A stretch of DNA of 64,000 nt from Roseomonas sp. (GTDB taxonomy: Bacteria > Pseudomonadota > Alphaproteobacteria > Acetobacterales > Acetobacteraceae): positions 1 through 64,000 of the forward strand of contig JAPSLO010000012.1 of assembly GCA_031180725.1 (NCBI GenBank), in the 5' to 3' direction. Below the pieces are notes generated by a model. It searched no databases, was not told where the DNA came from, and was given only the letters and a program-made list of their open reading frames with translations. Shown in pieces: positions 17,305-25,698 of this stretch. A program made the translations under genes and the position numbers. Position 1 is the stretch's first letter; each line of letters starts with the position of its first letter.

Positions 17305-18626
17305 GCCAGGATCACCAGCCCCTGCTCGGCCCGTGTGATGACGGTGTAGAGCCAGCGGCGCCGGTCGAGCTCCGTCCGCCCGAGCCCGTCATCCCAGACG
17401 ACCACATTCTCCCACTGCGAGCCCTGCGATTTGTGCCCGGTGATGGCCCAGCCGAAGGTCGCCTCGGTCAGCCCCTTCTTGAGCTTCCAGTCGCGGTCGT
17501 GGCGACCCTTGTCGAAGGCGATGTGGTCCTCGAAGTGCCCCTTGTAGATGCGGAGCCGCCCGCGGCTGCCGTCCGCCTGAGGGACGCCGATCCGGTTGCC
17601 ATCCTCGTCCGTCACCTCCGCCGAGAGATAGTGGCTGCCCTCGTCGACGATGTCGGAGAGGGTGAGGAACATGCCGTTGATAAGGCCGAGGTCGCCCTGG
17701 TTCTTGAGGCAGATGATCTTCTCGCCCGGGCCGGTGGGCAGCCATCCGCCGGCGCCGAAGCCCGCGGCCCGACGCATGGCGTTATTCAGGTGCAGCCGGG
17801 TCGCGTTCATGCCGCAGATCACCTGGCCGCCGCGCAGCGCCTGCTCCGGCGTGACGTCGAGCTTGCGCATCTTCCAGACGTGGTCGTCATAGCGTCCGAA
17901 GCCGATCGGCTCGCCTTGCCGGGCCATGGTGGCGAGGCGGATGATCGCGCTCTCCGCCGCCTGGCGGTGGATCTCGGTCAGCATGATGTCGGGCGCGTCC
18001 TTGGTGAACGCGCCTTCGCCCTGGATCGGCGGCAGCTGGCCGGGGTCGCCGAGCACGAGGATCGGCTTCTTGAAGCTCAGCAGGTCGCGCGCCATCTCCT
18101 CGCCGACCATGGAGACCTCGTCGAGCACGATCAGCTTCGCGTGCGCGGCGTCGCTCTTGGGGTTGAGCGCGAAGCGCGGCCGCTTCATGTCGGCAACGCC
18201 CTGGCGCATCGCCTCGATCGTCGCCTCCGCGGTGGTGCGCTCGAAGCCGGTCAGCCCTCGCGCCCGCGCCACCGCCTCCTCGATCTTCTTCTCGGCCGCC
18301 TCGACCTCCTCCTCTGTGGCCTCGATGACCGAGTAGATCAGGCTGTGGATGGTCCGCGCCGGCGTGCCCTTGCGACGCAGCACCAGGGCGGCCTTGCCGG
18401 TGAAGGTGGCGGTAACCACGCCGGGGGCGCATGGCTCGCCGTCGCCGCCGCTGCAGTGGTGCTCGAGGCCGAGCTCCTCCAGCGCGAATCGCAGCACGGT
18501 GGACTTGCCGGTGCCGGCGTAGCCGAACAGCCGGAACACCTGCTGCTGCTCGGTGTCGTTCTGGAACCACTGCTTGATCGCGGCGATCGCCCGATGCTGC
18601 GTGTCGGAGGGCGTGATGTCGCTCAT
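17301..18626 (-). CDS. RecD/Dda-like superfamily 1 helicase
   Basis: A 441-residue protein from the ATG at 18626. Walker A GYAGTGKST is at residues 35-43, an LIVLDEVSMVGEE Walker B segment near 155, and a C-terminal GWAITGHKSQGSQWENVVVW region followed by RRWLYTVITRAEQGL gives motifs V and VI of SF1B helicases such as RecD2 and T4 Dda. It would remodel forks or recombination intermediates. It is coupled on both sides by four-base overlaps (nuclease upstream, primase downstream). Confidence 0.88.
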   Translation of the reverse strand: MSDITPSDTQHRAIAAIKQWFQNDTEQQQVFRLFGYAGTGKSTVLRFALEELGLEHHCSGGDGEPCAPGVVTATFTGKAALVLRRKGTPARTIHSLIYSVIEATEEEVEAAEKKIEEAVARARGLTGFERTTAEATIEAMRQGVADMKRPRFALNPKSDAAHAKLIVLDEVSMVGEEMARDLLSFKKPILVLGDPGQLPPIQGEGAFTKDAPDIMLTEIHRQAAESAIIRLATMARQGEPIGFGRYDDHVWKMRKLDVTPEQALRGGQVICGMNATRLHLNNAMRRAAGFGAGGWLPTGPGEKIICLKNQGDLGLINGMFLTLSDIVDEGSHYLSAEVTDEDGNRIGVPQADGSRGRLRIYKGHFEDHIAFDKGRHDRDWKLKKGLTEATFGWAITGHKSQGSQWENVVVWDDGLGRTELDRRRWLYTVITRAEQGLVILA

Positions 18627-19396
18627 GCATGCGTCTCCCAGCAGCGCGTGGCGTAGGGACAGAGGCGGCACATGTAGAAGTCGCGCGCCTGCGCGATGCG
18701 TGGCGGCAGCTCGCCGGCCTCAGCGGCGCGCAGGACGTCGACGGCGTGGTCGGAGAGGCGCTGCGCTTCGGCGGCGTCGAAGGGAACGGCCTCGTGCCGG
18801 AGCGCGAGCGTGTCGCGGTTCAGCGCGGTGAGCAACGCGACTTTCAGGCCGAGATAGGCCATGTAGAGCTGCACCTGCGCGAAGTAGATGGGCTTCGAGA
18901 GCCGGAGGCCGCGGTTGACCAGGTCGGTCCACGACTTCTGGCCGAGCGCCTTGTGCTCGAAGAGGGCGGGCCAGCCGATGCCGACGTCCGGTCCGGCGAG
19001 GATCACGCCGTCCGCGTGCCCGCGCAACTTCCCGCCTGCCGCGACGAAGCCAATCTGGCCGCCATCCGGCCCGCGGTCGCGCAGGTCGAAGCCGGCCTGC
19101 CGCAGCCAGCGGATGGACAGCGCCTCGAACTGGTGGCCCGCGTCGAACACGCGGAGGATACCGGCGTCGAAGTCGCGATCCTTCGGCGCGTGGGTGATCT
19201 CGTACACCAGCTTGCGCGCGCAGGGCTCGCCGATGCGGCTGCCACCGAGATAGTCGCGCGGCACCTGGCGCTGCTGCCGCGCGAGCAGGGCCGCATCGAT
19301 CGCGGCGTTGACGCGGGCGGTTACCGCATCTGCGTCGCTCCGCAGCGCATCCCCGCGGCCGTAGATCGCGCCGGAGCCGTGATTGAAGTCGAGCAC
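18623..19396 (-). CDS. Cas4/RecB-like PD-(D/E)XK nuclease with iron-sulfur cysteines
   Basis: A 257-residue protein from a GTG start. The nuclease core shows GHADG (Asp129) and an FEHKALG motif (Glu147, Lys149). One cysteine near the start (Cys59, in GEPCARK) and three near the end (Cys243, Cys246, Cys252) match the 1+3 spacing that binds a 4Fe-4S cluster in Cas4 and AddB-type nucleases. It probably acts as a phage recombination exonuclease that resects DNA ends for the RecA-like annealing protein encoded nearby. No cas genes or CRISPR repeats are present, so an adaptation role is unlikely. Confidence 0.83.
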   Translation of the reverse strand: MLDFNHGSGAIYGRGDALRSDADAVTARVNAAIDAALLARQQRQVPRDYLGGSRIGEPCARKLVYEITHAPKDRDFDAGILRVFDAGHQFEALSIRWLRQAGFDLRDRGPDGGQIGFVAAGGKLRGHADGVILAGPDVGIGWPALFEHKALGQKSWTDLVNRGLRLSKPIYFAQVQLYMAYLGLKVALLTALNRDTLALRHEAVPFDAAEAQRLSDHAVDVLRAAEAGELPPRIAQARDFYMCRLCPYATRCWETHA

Positions 19397-19405
19397 GGGC
19401 CGCTC

Positions 19406-19861
19406 CTAGAATGGAATTGGGTCGTCGAGCGGGTCGCGCTCGGCGGCCTGGCGCTGCATCGAGCCCTGGAAGCCGTCGACGCAGGCCTCGATGATGCGGT
19501 CGATCTCGGCCGCGCTGCGGCCGTGGAACGGCGCCAGCAGGTTCAGCTCGGTGAGCACCTCGGCGAAGGGGCGCCGCGCCTCCTTGATGGCCTGCTGCTC
19601 CATCGGCGTCTTGTCGATCACGCCGCCACTCCGCCGTGCCAGCGCGCTCCCGCTCTGCGCGCAGGCCATGCTGCAGAACTGGTAGTGCGGGAACTCGCCG
19701 AAGCGCAGGGCGTGGACATACCCATGCCCCTTCGCCTCGCGGCTGCAGAGCGCGCAGACCAGCCGCCGGACCTGGTCGTCCGGCGCGCATCGCGGCAGCG
19801 ATGACGCTGCCACGGCCGCGCGTGGCGGCGATTGCCGCCGCTTCCAGCGCTGGCGCACCAT
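19406..19861 (-). CDS. zinc-ribbon phage protein, DUF6511-like
   Basis: A 151-residue protein. A VCALCSREAKGHGYV segment and an HYQFCSMACAQ segment supply two Cys pairs, a treble-clef or zinc-ribbon pattern around residues 36-68. The C-terminal half (EAFVDG-like helices, MEQQAIKEARRPFAEVLTEL, then IIEACVDGFQGSMQRQ) ends in DPLDDPIPF, an acidic-aromatic tail reminiscent of tips that dock on recombination or SSB partners. The DUF6511 label is from recalled similarity. It lies between the SSB-like and nuclease genes. Confidence 0.6.
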   Translation of the reverse strand: MVRQRWKRRQSPPRAAVAASSLPRCAPDDQVRRLVCALCSREAKGHGYVHALRFGEFPHYQFCSMACAQSGSALARRSGGVIDKTPMEQQAIKEARRPFAEVLTELNLLAPFHGRSAAEIDRIIEACVDGFQGSMQRQAAERDPLDDPIPF

Positions 19862-19868
19862 GCCGCCA

Positions 19869-20621
19869 TCAGACGTTCAGCCACGACGGGCCGTCGCCGA
19901 GCGGCGCGGGCGCTGGTGGGGTCGGAGCGGGGGTGGTGGGCGGCGCCGCGGCGGGAGCCGCCGGGGTGGCGGTCCGCTCCCAGGCGCGGGCGGCGGGTGC
20001 CGCGGGCGTGGTGGCCGGACTGGCAGCCCAGGCCGAGGGTGTGCTGACCGGGGCAGCGGCACGCGGCGTGCGCTGGCTCGGCGAAGGCGGGAGCGCCTCG
20101 CCCGCCATGATGCGCGTGTATTCCGGCTCGCCGGCCAGCACGACACGGTCGATCCGGTTGTTGTCGCCATAGCGGGAGTCGTTGGCCGGTTCGACGCGGA
20201 GCTTCGCGGCGAAGGTGATGCCGTTGAGGTCAGCGAGGCCGCGCAGGATCCGCTTGGCCCTGGCCACCTCGCCCATGTCGTGCGAATTGAGGCCGAGCGC
20301 GCTGTCGATCATCGCGCGGAACATCCCCTTCGAGATCTTCCAACCGATGGACACACCCTGCTCGTCGACCTTGCCGCCGGCGACCGTGAAGCTCTGCCAG
20401 AACTTCCGCTTGCTGTGCGGGCCGGCGACGACGGTGAACTCGCAGTCGAGCATGCGCACGTCGCTGCCAGGGGTCTTCGCCGCCTTGAGCAGCTCTCGGT
20501 CGAAGGGGCTGGCGCCATCGATGCCGCCCTTGCGGATCTCCATGCGCACCTTGACGAAGCTGCCGTCCGGGATGAGGTCGGTGCCGCGTGGCAGCTCGGC
20601 GTCGTTCATGTCGAAGGTCAT
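19869..20621 (-). CDS. predicted single-strand DNA-binding/recombination accessory protein
   Basis: A 250-residue protein. Residues 1-165 form a beta-rich domain (IPDGSFVKVRMEIRKGG, then MLDCEFTVVAGPHSKRKFWQ) that resembles phage OB-fold proteins encoded beside Sak4-type ATPases. Residues 175-240 are a disordered Ala/Pro/Thr tail ending GPSWLNV, the layout of an SSB with a flexible tail. It lies three bases from the RecA-like ATPase gene. The SSB role is inferred from architecture and neighbours; no definite SSB motif is visible. Confidence 0.55.
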   Translation of the reverse strand: MTFDMNDAELPRGTDLIPDGSFVKVRMEIRKGGIDGASPFDRELLKAAKTPGSDVRMLDCEFTVVAGPHSKRKFWQSFTVAGGKVDEQGVSIGWKISKGMFRAMIDSALGLNSHDMGEVARAKRILRGLADLNGITFAAKLRVEPANDSRYGDNNRIDRVVLAGEPEYTRIMAGEALPPSPSQRTPRAAAPVSTPSAWAASPATTPAAPAARAWERTATPAAPAAAPPTTPAPTPPAPAPLGDGPSWLNV

Positions 20622-20624
20622 GCG

Positions 20625-21461
20625 TCAGCTCCTGGGCGCGAGGTTGATCTTGCGGAGAAGGGCGGAGAGGTCGGGGGGCTCGGTCTCATCGAGCCGCCCG
20701 GAGCGGTCCTTAGCCGGCAGGCCGAAGGCATTGGCGGTGCGGCAGACAAGGCGGCGCTCGGTGCCGCGCTCGGGGTCGTGCAGCAGCGCGCCCTGCGCAT
20801 CGCGCGAGAACAGCGCCATCGAGACCACCTGGTCGACGATGCCGGGCAGTTCGCGGCCGGCCTTGCCGCCCTCCATCTGCGGCTGCCAGGACACGCGGCC
20901 GAAGTCGTCGGTGACGCGCTCCAGGATGCCGACCATGATCACGCTCTTGCCTGGGGCGTGCTGCAGGTGCTTCAGCAACGCGATCACCTCGCGCGCCATG
21001 AGCCCGTAGGCGCCGCGCGTGTCGGGCTTGCCGGTCTTCTCCGAGAAGGCCTCCGGCCGGGTCTTCGCCCAGGCCATGGCCTGGCGGGTCAGGTCGGTGA
21101 TGCTGTCGAGGAAGACGATGCTCTTGCCTGCCAGCAGCCGAACCAGGTCGGGATGCGCGGCGACCAGATGCTGGTGGTGCGCCGCCGAGAAGAACCCGTT
21201 TGGGTCGGCAGCCGGGTTCACGCCGCCGATCAGGCAGGCGAGGTCGATCGCATCCTCGAAGCAGCGGATCGGGATACTGTCGCCGCGCCAGTCCTGGACG
21301 GACTTCATGCCGGCCTCGAGATCGACGCAGAGTGTGGTCTCGTGCGGCAGCGTCTTCACCAGCGTGGTCTTGCCGGCGCCGCTCGGCCCGAACAGCGCCA
21401 TCGTGGTCTTGTTCGCAGCGGCGGAGAGGCGTTCGTCGGCGGTGATGATGCGAAGCGCCAT
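20625..21461 (-). CDS. RecA-like ATPase, Sak4/AAA_24 type
   Basis: A 278-residue protein from the ATG at 21461. Walker A is ALFGPSGAGKTTL near residues 22-33, and a KSIVFLDSITDLTRQAM segment near 115 gives Walker B with a downstream Ser/Thr sensor. Single-domain RecA-like phage ATPases of this type (Sak4 group) assist single-strand annealing together with an SSB, which fits the gene immediately downstream. The start overlaps the upstream stop. Confidence 0.8.
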   Translation of the reverse strand: MALRIITADERLSAAANKTTMALFGPSGAGKTTLVKTLPHETTLCVDLEAGMKSVQDWRGDSIPIRCFEDAIDLACLIGGVNPAADPNGFFSAAHHQHLVAAHPDLVRLLAGKSIVFLDSITDLTRQAMAWAKTRPEAFSEKTGKPDTRGAYGLMAREVIALLKHLQHAPGKSVIMVGILERVTDDFGRVSWQPQMEGGKAGRELPGIVDQVVSMALFSRDAQGALLHDPERGTERRLVCRTANAFGLPAKDRSGRLDETEPPDLSALLRKINLAPRS

Positions 21462-22000
21462 CAGCCGCGCCCCCCGAACATGGCGGGCGCGCTGGCATGC
21501 CGGCTGTCGCGCAGCTCGCGCTCGTTGCAGATCGTCAGGCGGTAGACCGGCTTGCCGGTCCGTACCGTGCGCGCCGGCTCGAAGGCCTTGCGGATGCGCT
21601 CGGGCCAAGTCGTGTAGGCGCGCTCGGAGACCTTGAAGCTAACCTCCAGATACTCGCCCGGATCCTCGCCGCCGGCGCGGATCTGCTCGGCCAGTGTGGC
21701 GAGCCGGCGCTGGTCCCATTCCACGCGCTTCGGCAATTCGGCCGTGACCTCGACGCTGCCGTCCTGGAAGCGAACGGTCCCGGTGTCCTTGCCGGCCCCG
21801 GCGCGGGCGCCGATCGCGCGCTGCTCGTAGCGGAGCGCCACCGCGGCCTCGATCCAGTCCTGCATGCGCTTGGCGCTGTCGACGGCCTCGCGGGCGTCGG
21901 CCTGCAGCAGGGCAAGGTGCTCCGCCGGCAGGGCGATGACATCGCCGACCGGCATCTGACGCAGGCTGTCGAGGGTTGGGCGGTTGCTCCGCGTCTCCAT
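21461..22000 (-). CDS. hypothetical protein of the recombination cassette
   Basis: A 179-residue protein from the ATG at 22000. Residues 15-70 are helical (ALPAEHLALLQADAREAVDS), the centre carries a beta-rich stretch (GTVRFQDGSVEVTAELPKRV) and the C-terminus contains YLEVSFKVSERAYTTWP. It shares start/stop overlaps with genes on both sides, so it belongs to the recombination operon, perhaps as an annealase or nuclease regulator. No family is recognised with confidence. Confidence 0.6.
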   Translation of the reverse strand: METRSNRPTLDSLRQMPVGDVIALPAEHLALLQADAREAVDSAKRMQDWIEAAVALRYEQRAIGARAGAGKDTGTVRFQDGSVEVTAELPKRVEWDQRRLATLAEQIRAGGEDPGEYLEVSFKVSERAYTTWPERIRKAFEPARTVRTGKPVYRLTICNERELRDSRHASAPAMFGGRG

Positions 22001-22338
22001 CACGCAGCCTCCGCCAGAAGGAGCGACATGACCGAGGGCGTCGCCTTGCGCGGGCGCGGCCGGACGATGAGGACATACTCGAAGTCCTCGAAGCCACGAC
22101 GGCGCTGCACCAGATGCGCGAGCCCGGCCTGCGTCAGCGCCCAGGCGCGGGCGGCGAGCCTGGCGAGGCGGGCCCGCTCCATCTCCGACAGCAGGTTGAG
22201 CTGCGGGCAGAGCTGCCGGGCCAGCGCGCCGCGGTGATAGGTGATGGCGTCGCCGGCGGCGGCGGCGCCAAACCATTTGCAAAGCGCCGCCTCGGTGAGC
22301 GCGCTCTGCGGGTCGGGTGGGGCGATGCTGTTCTCCAT
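22000..22338 (-). CDS. hypothetical phage protein
   Basis: A 112-residue protein from the ATG at 22338. It has a helix-rich core (LTEAALCKWFGAAAAGDAIT, then ALTQAGLAHLVQRRRGFEDF) with alternating hydrophobic residues that could form a winged-helix-like fold. First gene of the recombination cassette, 37 bases downstream of the sigma-like gene and overlapping the next gene by one base. Function unknown. Confidence 0.6.
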   Translation of the reverse strand: MENSIAPPDPQSALTEAALCKWFGAAAAGDAITYHRGALARQLCPQLNLLSEMERARLARLAARAWALTQAGLAHLVQRRRGFEDFEYVLIVRPRPRKATPSVMSLLLAEAA

Positions 22339-22375
22339 ATTTGGACCTACCCAGCGAGGCGCCGATCCGTCCCAG

Positions 22376-22960
22376 TCACCCGGAGAGCCCGGCCGCGAAC
22401 AGGCGCAGCCGCATCTCCTGCAGGCGCCGGTAGAGGACGGAGCGAGCGAGAGGACCGCGCCGGGCGAGTTCGTGCGGCGTGCACTCCGCCAGTGCGGCGC
22501 AGATCGGATGGTCGCGCTGGTCGAGGGCAGCGCTGGCCCGATCAAGGTCCAGGCGCCGCTCGGCTGCTGCCACGGCATCGGTCTGCTGACCGCACCAGGC
22601 GGCATAGCCCTCCGCCTCCGGGATTATCTCCGCCAGCGTCAGGTGCTCCTCGCCGCCACCGGCTCCGAAGTCGCAGACCGGCTGGTCGAGGCGAGCCTCA
22701 TGGCGGGCAGCCTGCTCGCGGCGCTCACGCTCGGCGATGCGGATCCCGCGGTGCCGGAAGCAGACGGTGGCGAAGGCCTCCAGGCTTCCCCGGCTGGCAT
22801 CGAAGGATGGCAGCCGGACCAGCAGGTCGAGCAGCATCTCCTGCTGCACATCCTCACGCTCGTGCGCGGGCATCCGCGCGATCCGGCAGACGCGACGTGC
22901 CTCCCGGGCCGCAATGGGATGGAGGCGGGAGAGGTCGGCGAGCGAGAGGGGCTGCGGCAT
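22376..22960 (-). CDS. sigma-70-like regulator encoded by the prophage
   Basis: A 194-residue protein from the ATG at 22960. Residues 10-75 resemble sigma region 2 (HEREDVQQEMLLDLLVRLPS, then FDASRGSLEAFATVCFRHRG). The C-terminal 50 residues (ALAECTPHELARRGPLARSV, then LYRRLQEMRLRLF) fit a region 4 helix-turn-helix. It may direct RNA polymerase to phage early promoters. It is the first gene of the leftward unit and faces the ImmA/repressor operon, the usual site of a lysis-lysogeny switch. Region 2 promoter-contact residues are not clearly conserved, so it may be a regulator derived from sigma factors. Confidence 0.65.
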   Translation of the reverse strand: MPQPLSLADLSRLHPIAAREARRVCRIARMPAHEREDVQQEMLLDLLVRLPSFDASRGSLEAFATVCFRHRGIRIAERERREQAARHEARLDQPVCDFGAGGGEEHLTLAEIIPEAEGYAAWCGQQTDAVAAAERRLDLDRASAALDQRDHPICAALAECTPHELARRGPLARSVLYRRLQEMRLRLFAAGLSG

Positions 22961-23258
22961 GGGCGGGACGGCTCCGGGTGGCGGGCTGTAGCGCCTGGAA
23001 ACAATCACGCCGCGGAGCCGGGGGTGGAGGCGCAAAGGGGCGGAATGGGGAATTGGACGTCCCGCTGATCTATTCCCCTACGCATTGTCAGTGGTTTAGG
23101 CTTCGGTGCCCGGTACCTACGGATGAACACAGCCCCTTTTGCACCCGCGCTGGTCCATGCTCGCCCGGGCTGTGGGAACGGTGGATATCGGGGAGAAGCG
23201 AACATCGCGCGAACATCGTCGTTGACGAATCGCGCAACGATCTGGCACCCCTCCGGGC
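22961..23258. promoter_or_regulatory. divergent intergenic region of the lysogeny switch
   Basis: This 298-base gap separates the leftward sigma-like gene from the rightward ImmA/XRE operon and must hold the promoters for both. The central part (about 23065-23110) is AT-richer than its surroundings and includes ATTCCCCTACGCATTGTCAG. No clear operator repeat or consensus -35/-10 pair could be picked out by eye. Confidence 0.45.
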
Positions 23259-23996
23259 ATGACGATCGTCGTGCAGTACCCGCACCACGCCGCCTCCGGG
23301 GCACCCCGGCCGCTCTCGGCCGAGGCGCTTTGGAACATCGCCGCACAGGTGCGGCGTCAGGCCATGGCCGAGCGCGAGGGCTTCGCGCTCGACGCGGAGG
23401 CGCTGGTCGCCACGGCGCGCGAGGTCCGCGCCAACGGGCGCGCGGTGACCGTGGCCTGGGACTTGGCGCACGCGGTGCACGACGAGGCCGGGGTCCCGGT
23501 GCTCGGCGTCTGCGAGACCGATCCCGACCTGCCGGACACCGCTCTGGTGTCGGTGAATGCCCGTATGGTCGACGGCCGGCCGGACCTCGCCGCCAGCACC
23601 GCGGCGCATGAGCTCGGCCACGTGCTGTTCGACGTGCCCGCGGCGCTCGGGACCCCGGCGCGCCGCTATCGCTCCGTCACCCCCGACCCAGAGGCGCTGC
23701 TCGATCGGACGGCGGCGGCGTCCGAGCGGCGGGCGAACGAGTTCATGGGGGCGCTGCTCGCCCCGCCGGTGCCGCTGCACCTCCGGCTGCTCCTGCACGC
23801 GCGCGCCGAGGGGCTGCGGACCGTCCACGCGGCGCACCACGGCCGGCAGGGCAGCCGCGTGCTCGCGGCGAACAACCCGCCTGACGCGGTGGCGGGCGTA
23901 GTCGCCGCCGTCGCGGGCGATTTCGGGGTGTCGGAGCGGTTCGTGCGGGTGCGCGTTGCGCGCTACCACCTGGTCCAGGGAGGGCTGCTGCCGTGA
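23259..23996 (+). CDS. ImmA/IrrE-family metallopeptidase
   Basis: A 245-residue protein with the zinc-protease motif HELGH at residues 117-121 and a downstream ERRANEFMGALLAP helix that supplies the third ligand region in this family. ImmA-type proteases cleave a partner XRE repressor to trigger induction of the mobile element. The repressor-like gene follows directly with a four-base GTGA overlap, so the two form a typical switch pair; here protease precedes repressor. Confidence 0.87.
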   Translation: MTIVVQYPHHAASGAPRPLSAEALWNIAAQVRRQAMAEREGFALDAEALVATAREVRANGRAVTVAWDLAHAVHDEAGVPVLGVCETDPDLPDTALVSVNARMVDGRPDLAASTAAHELGHVLFDVPAALGTPARRYRSVTPDPEALLDRTAAASERRANEFMGALLAPPVPLHLRLLLHARAEGLRTVHAAHHGRQGSRVLAANNPPDAVAGVVAAVAGDFGVSERFVRVRVARYHLVQGGLLP

Positions 23997-24274
23997 GCTT
24001 CGGGTCGGTCGTGCGCGAGCGCCGGCAGGCGCTCGGCATCGGGCTCAACGACTTCGCCGAGCGGCTCAACATCTCGCCGGCCTACTGGTCGCGGATCGAG
24101 CGCGACCACGAGAAGCCGCCGCGCGACGAGCTGATCGAGCGCGCCGCCGCCATCCTCGGCGTGCGCATGGACGACCTGTTCGTCGAGGCCCAGCGCCTGC
24201 CGCCCGACATGCGCAAGGACATGGCCAAGGTGGTGCTCGCCTACCGGCGGATGCGGGCCATAAACAAGGGGTAA
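23993..24274 (+). CDS. XRE-family HTH repressor
   Basis: A 93-residue protein from a GTG start with an AGGGAGGG ribosome-binding stretch upstream. Residues 6-62 form a helix-turn-helix of the Cro/CI type (LNDFAERLNISPAYWSRIER). The short helical C-terminus may dimerise or be the protease-sensitive part. Paired with the upstream ImmA-type protease, it is the likely prophage repressor acting at the adjacent divergent promoter region. Confidence 0.87.
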   Translation: MSFGSVVRERRQALGIGLNDFAERLNISPAYWSRIERDHEKPPRDELIERAAAILGVRMDDLFVEAQRLPPDMRKDMAKVVLAYRRMRAINKG

Positions 24275-24279
24275 TCGCG

Positions 24280-24954
24280 GTGGCGCCGAGGATCCTGAAG
24301 AAGCCTTGCTACGGTCTGGCGGAGCTGTGCCAGCGCTGGTCGGTGACCGAGCTCGACATCGCGAACTTCGCCATCGCAGGCGAGCTGACGCTGTCGGTCG
24401 TGGTGGTCAGGCTTCCGCTGGAGGAGGGCGCCGTCGAGGAAATGGAGGATGGGCACTTCGCCGACATCCCGGACCGGCAGCATTGGTTCACCGGCACGCT
24501 CGACCTGTGGCCGCACGATGTCTGGCAGATGATGACGGCCGGTAGCCATGACGTCACGTCGTTCAGAGCGGAGCAGGGCCGCTATCGGAGTCTCTGGTCG
24601 CGCGATGCCGAGACGGGCGCCATCACTGTGCCCCGAGACAGGCTCGTCCTTCGCCATGCGGAACTCGAGCGCTTCGAGGCGGCACAGGAGGTGGCAGCGG
24701 CCGCGCCACCACCGCCGCCGATCCACGTCGTCGCACGCGGTGCGCTGCCAAAGTACGACTGGGACGAGTTCTGGTGCGAGGCTGCCGTGTCGATGCAGAT
24801 CGAGGGCATGCCGCCGACCCAGGCCGCGATGGTGCGGCGCATGGAGGAGTGGTTCGCCGCGCGGGATCAGCATCCCGACCGCAGCACCATTAAGAAGAAG
24901 ATCGCGCTGCTCTGGCGTCGGCACCAGGAGGCGCTCGCCCGCCTGCCTGCCTGA
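24280..24954 (+). CDS. conserved prophage protein of unknown function
   Basis: About 224 residues from the GTG at 24280, five bases after the repressor stop. Residues 8-30 (YGLAELCQRWSVTELDIANF) resemble a short winged-helix recognition block. The middle contains an FTGTLDLWPHDVWQMM segment. A Pro run (residues 146-151) precedes a C-terminal region (KYDWDEFWCEAAVSMQIEG, then TIKKKIALLWRRHQEALARL) that is helical and basic. Proteins of this type recur beside recombinase and DUF2924 genes in alphaproteobacterial prophages. Function unknown. Confidence 0.65.
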   Translation: MAPRILKKPCYGLAELCQRWSVTELDIANFAIAGELTLSVVVVRLPLEEGAVEEMEDGHFADIPDRQHWFTGTLDLWPHDVWQMMTAGSHDVTSFRAEQGRYRSLWSRDAETGAITVPRDRLVLRHAELERFEAAQEVAAAAPPPPPIHVVARGALPKYDWDEFWCEAAVSMQIEGMPPTQAAMVRRMEEWFAARDQHPDRSTIKKKIALLWRRHQEALARLPA

Positions 24955-24991
24955 ACGGGACGGATCGCCGAGGCTGCGGGTAGGTCCATGT

Positions 24992-25201
24992 GTGAGCACT
25001 CGATTGCCTCCGGCCACCAACGCCCACCTCCCGCCGCACCTGCGGGAGGTCTGCGACCTCCTCGCCCGCGGCCTGCTGCGGCTGCGCAGCCGCGCTGCCG
25101 ATGAAGCCGCGCGGGATGCAGCGGACCGGGGAGAGAGGCTGCTACACTTCCCGGCCTCCGAACGCCTCCATGCGAACCGGACCAACCGGAGACTCGCATG
25201 A
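24992..25201 (+). CDS. small conserved protein upstream of the DUF2924 gene
   Basis: A 69-residue protein from the GTG at 24992. The sequence PPHLREVCDLLARGLLRLRS and then LLHFPASERLHANRTNRR is protein-like, basic and helical. Its TGA overlaps the DUF2924 start by four bases (ATGA), linking it to the integration operon. Comparable small frames precede DUF2924-recombinase pairs in related prophages; role unknown. Confidence 0.6.
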   Translation: MSTRLPPATNAHLPPHLREVCDLLARGLLRLRSRAADEAARDAADRGERLLHFPASERLHANRTNRRLA

Positions 25202-25698
25202 CCAGGAAGACGAAGACCCAGGCCGCGCCGACTTGCACGGCGCCGGCGATTCCGCCAGCGGACGTGCTGGGCCGGCTCGGCGCCCTGAAGACCGCCTCCA
25301 CGCCGGCGCTGAAGCAGCAGTGGCGCGAGCTCTTCGGCACAGAGCCGCCGCCCTACAACCGGCGCTTCCTGGAGAGCCGCCTAGCTTACCGCGTGCAGGA
25401 GCTGGCCTATGGCGGCCTAAAGCCCGAGACGCTGGCGCGCCTCAAGGCGCTCGGCGATCAGCTCGACGGTGGCAAGGTCACGGTCCGCCGCATGCGGGGC
25501 GACGACAAGCCGATCGCCGGCACGCAGCTGATCCGCGAGTACGGGGGCGTCGAGCACGTCGTGACCGTGACGCGCGCCGGATACGAGTACGGGGGCCGCC
25601 CCTACCAGTCGCTCTCTGCCATTGCTCGCGCCATCACCGGCACGCGCTGGAACGGGCGCGTGTTCTTCGGGCTGCGCCCGAGCCGGAGCGCGGCATGA
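25198..25698 (+). CDS. DUF2924 domain protein
   Basis: A 166-residue protein. The core contains WRELFGTEPPPYNRRFLESR, LAYRVQELAYGGLKPE and a C-terminal VTRAGYEYGGRPYQSLSAIA and ITGTRWNGRVFFGL block, the hallmark of DUF2924 proteins encoded directly before large serine recombinases. The C-terminal GTRWNG-type hook resembles small DNA-binding modules, so a recombination directionality or accessory role is plausible but unproven. Overlaps both neighbours by four bases (ATGA). Confidence 0.85.
   Translation: MTRKTKTQAAPTCTAPAIPPADVLGRLGALKTASTPALKQQWRELFGTEPPPYNRRFLESRLAYRVQELAYGGLKPETLARLKALGDQLDGGKVTVRRMRGDDKPIAGTQLIREYGGVEHVVTVTRAGYEYGGRPYQSLSAIARAITGTRWNGRVFFGLRPSRSAA

Noticed and set aside
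18623-19396. Cas4-like nuclease as part of a CRISPR adaptation module
   Set aside because: No cas1/cas2 and no regularly spaced repeats anywhere in the window; the gene is coupled to phage recombination genes.
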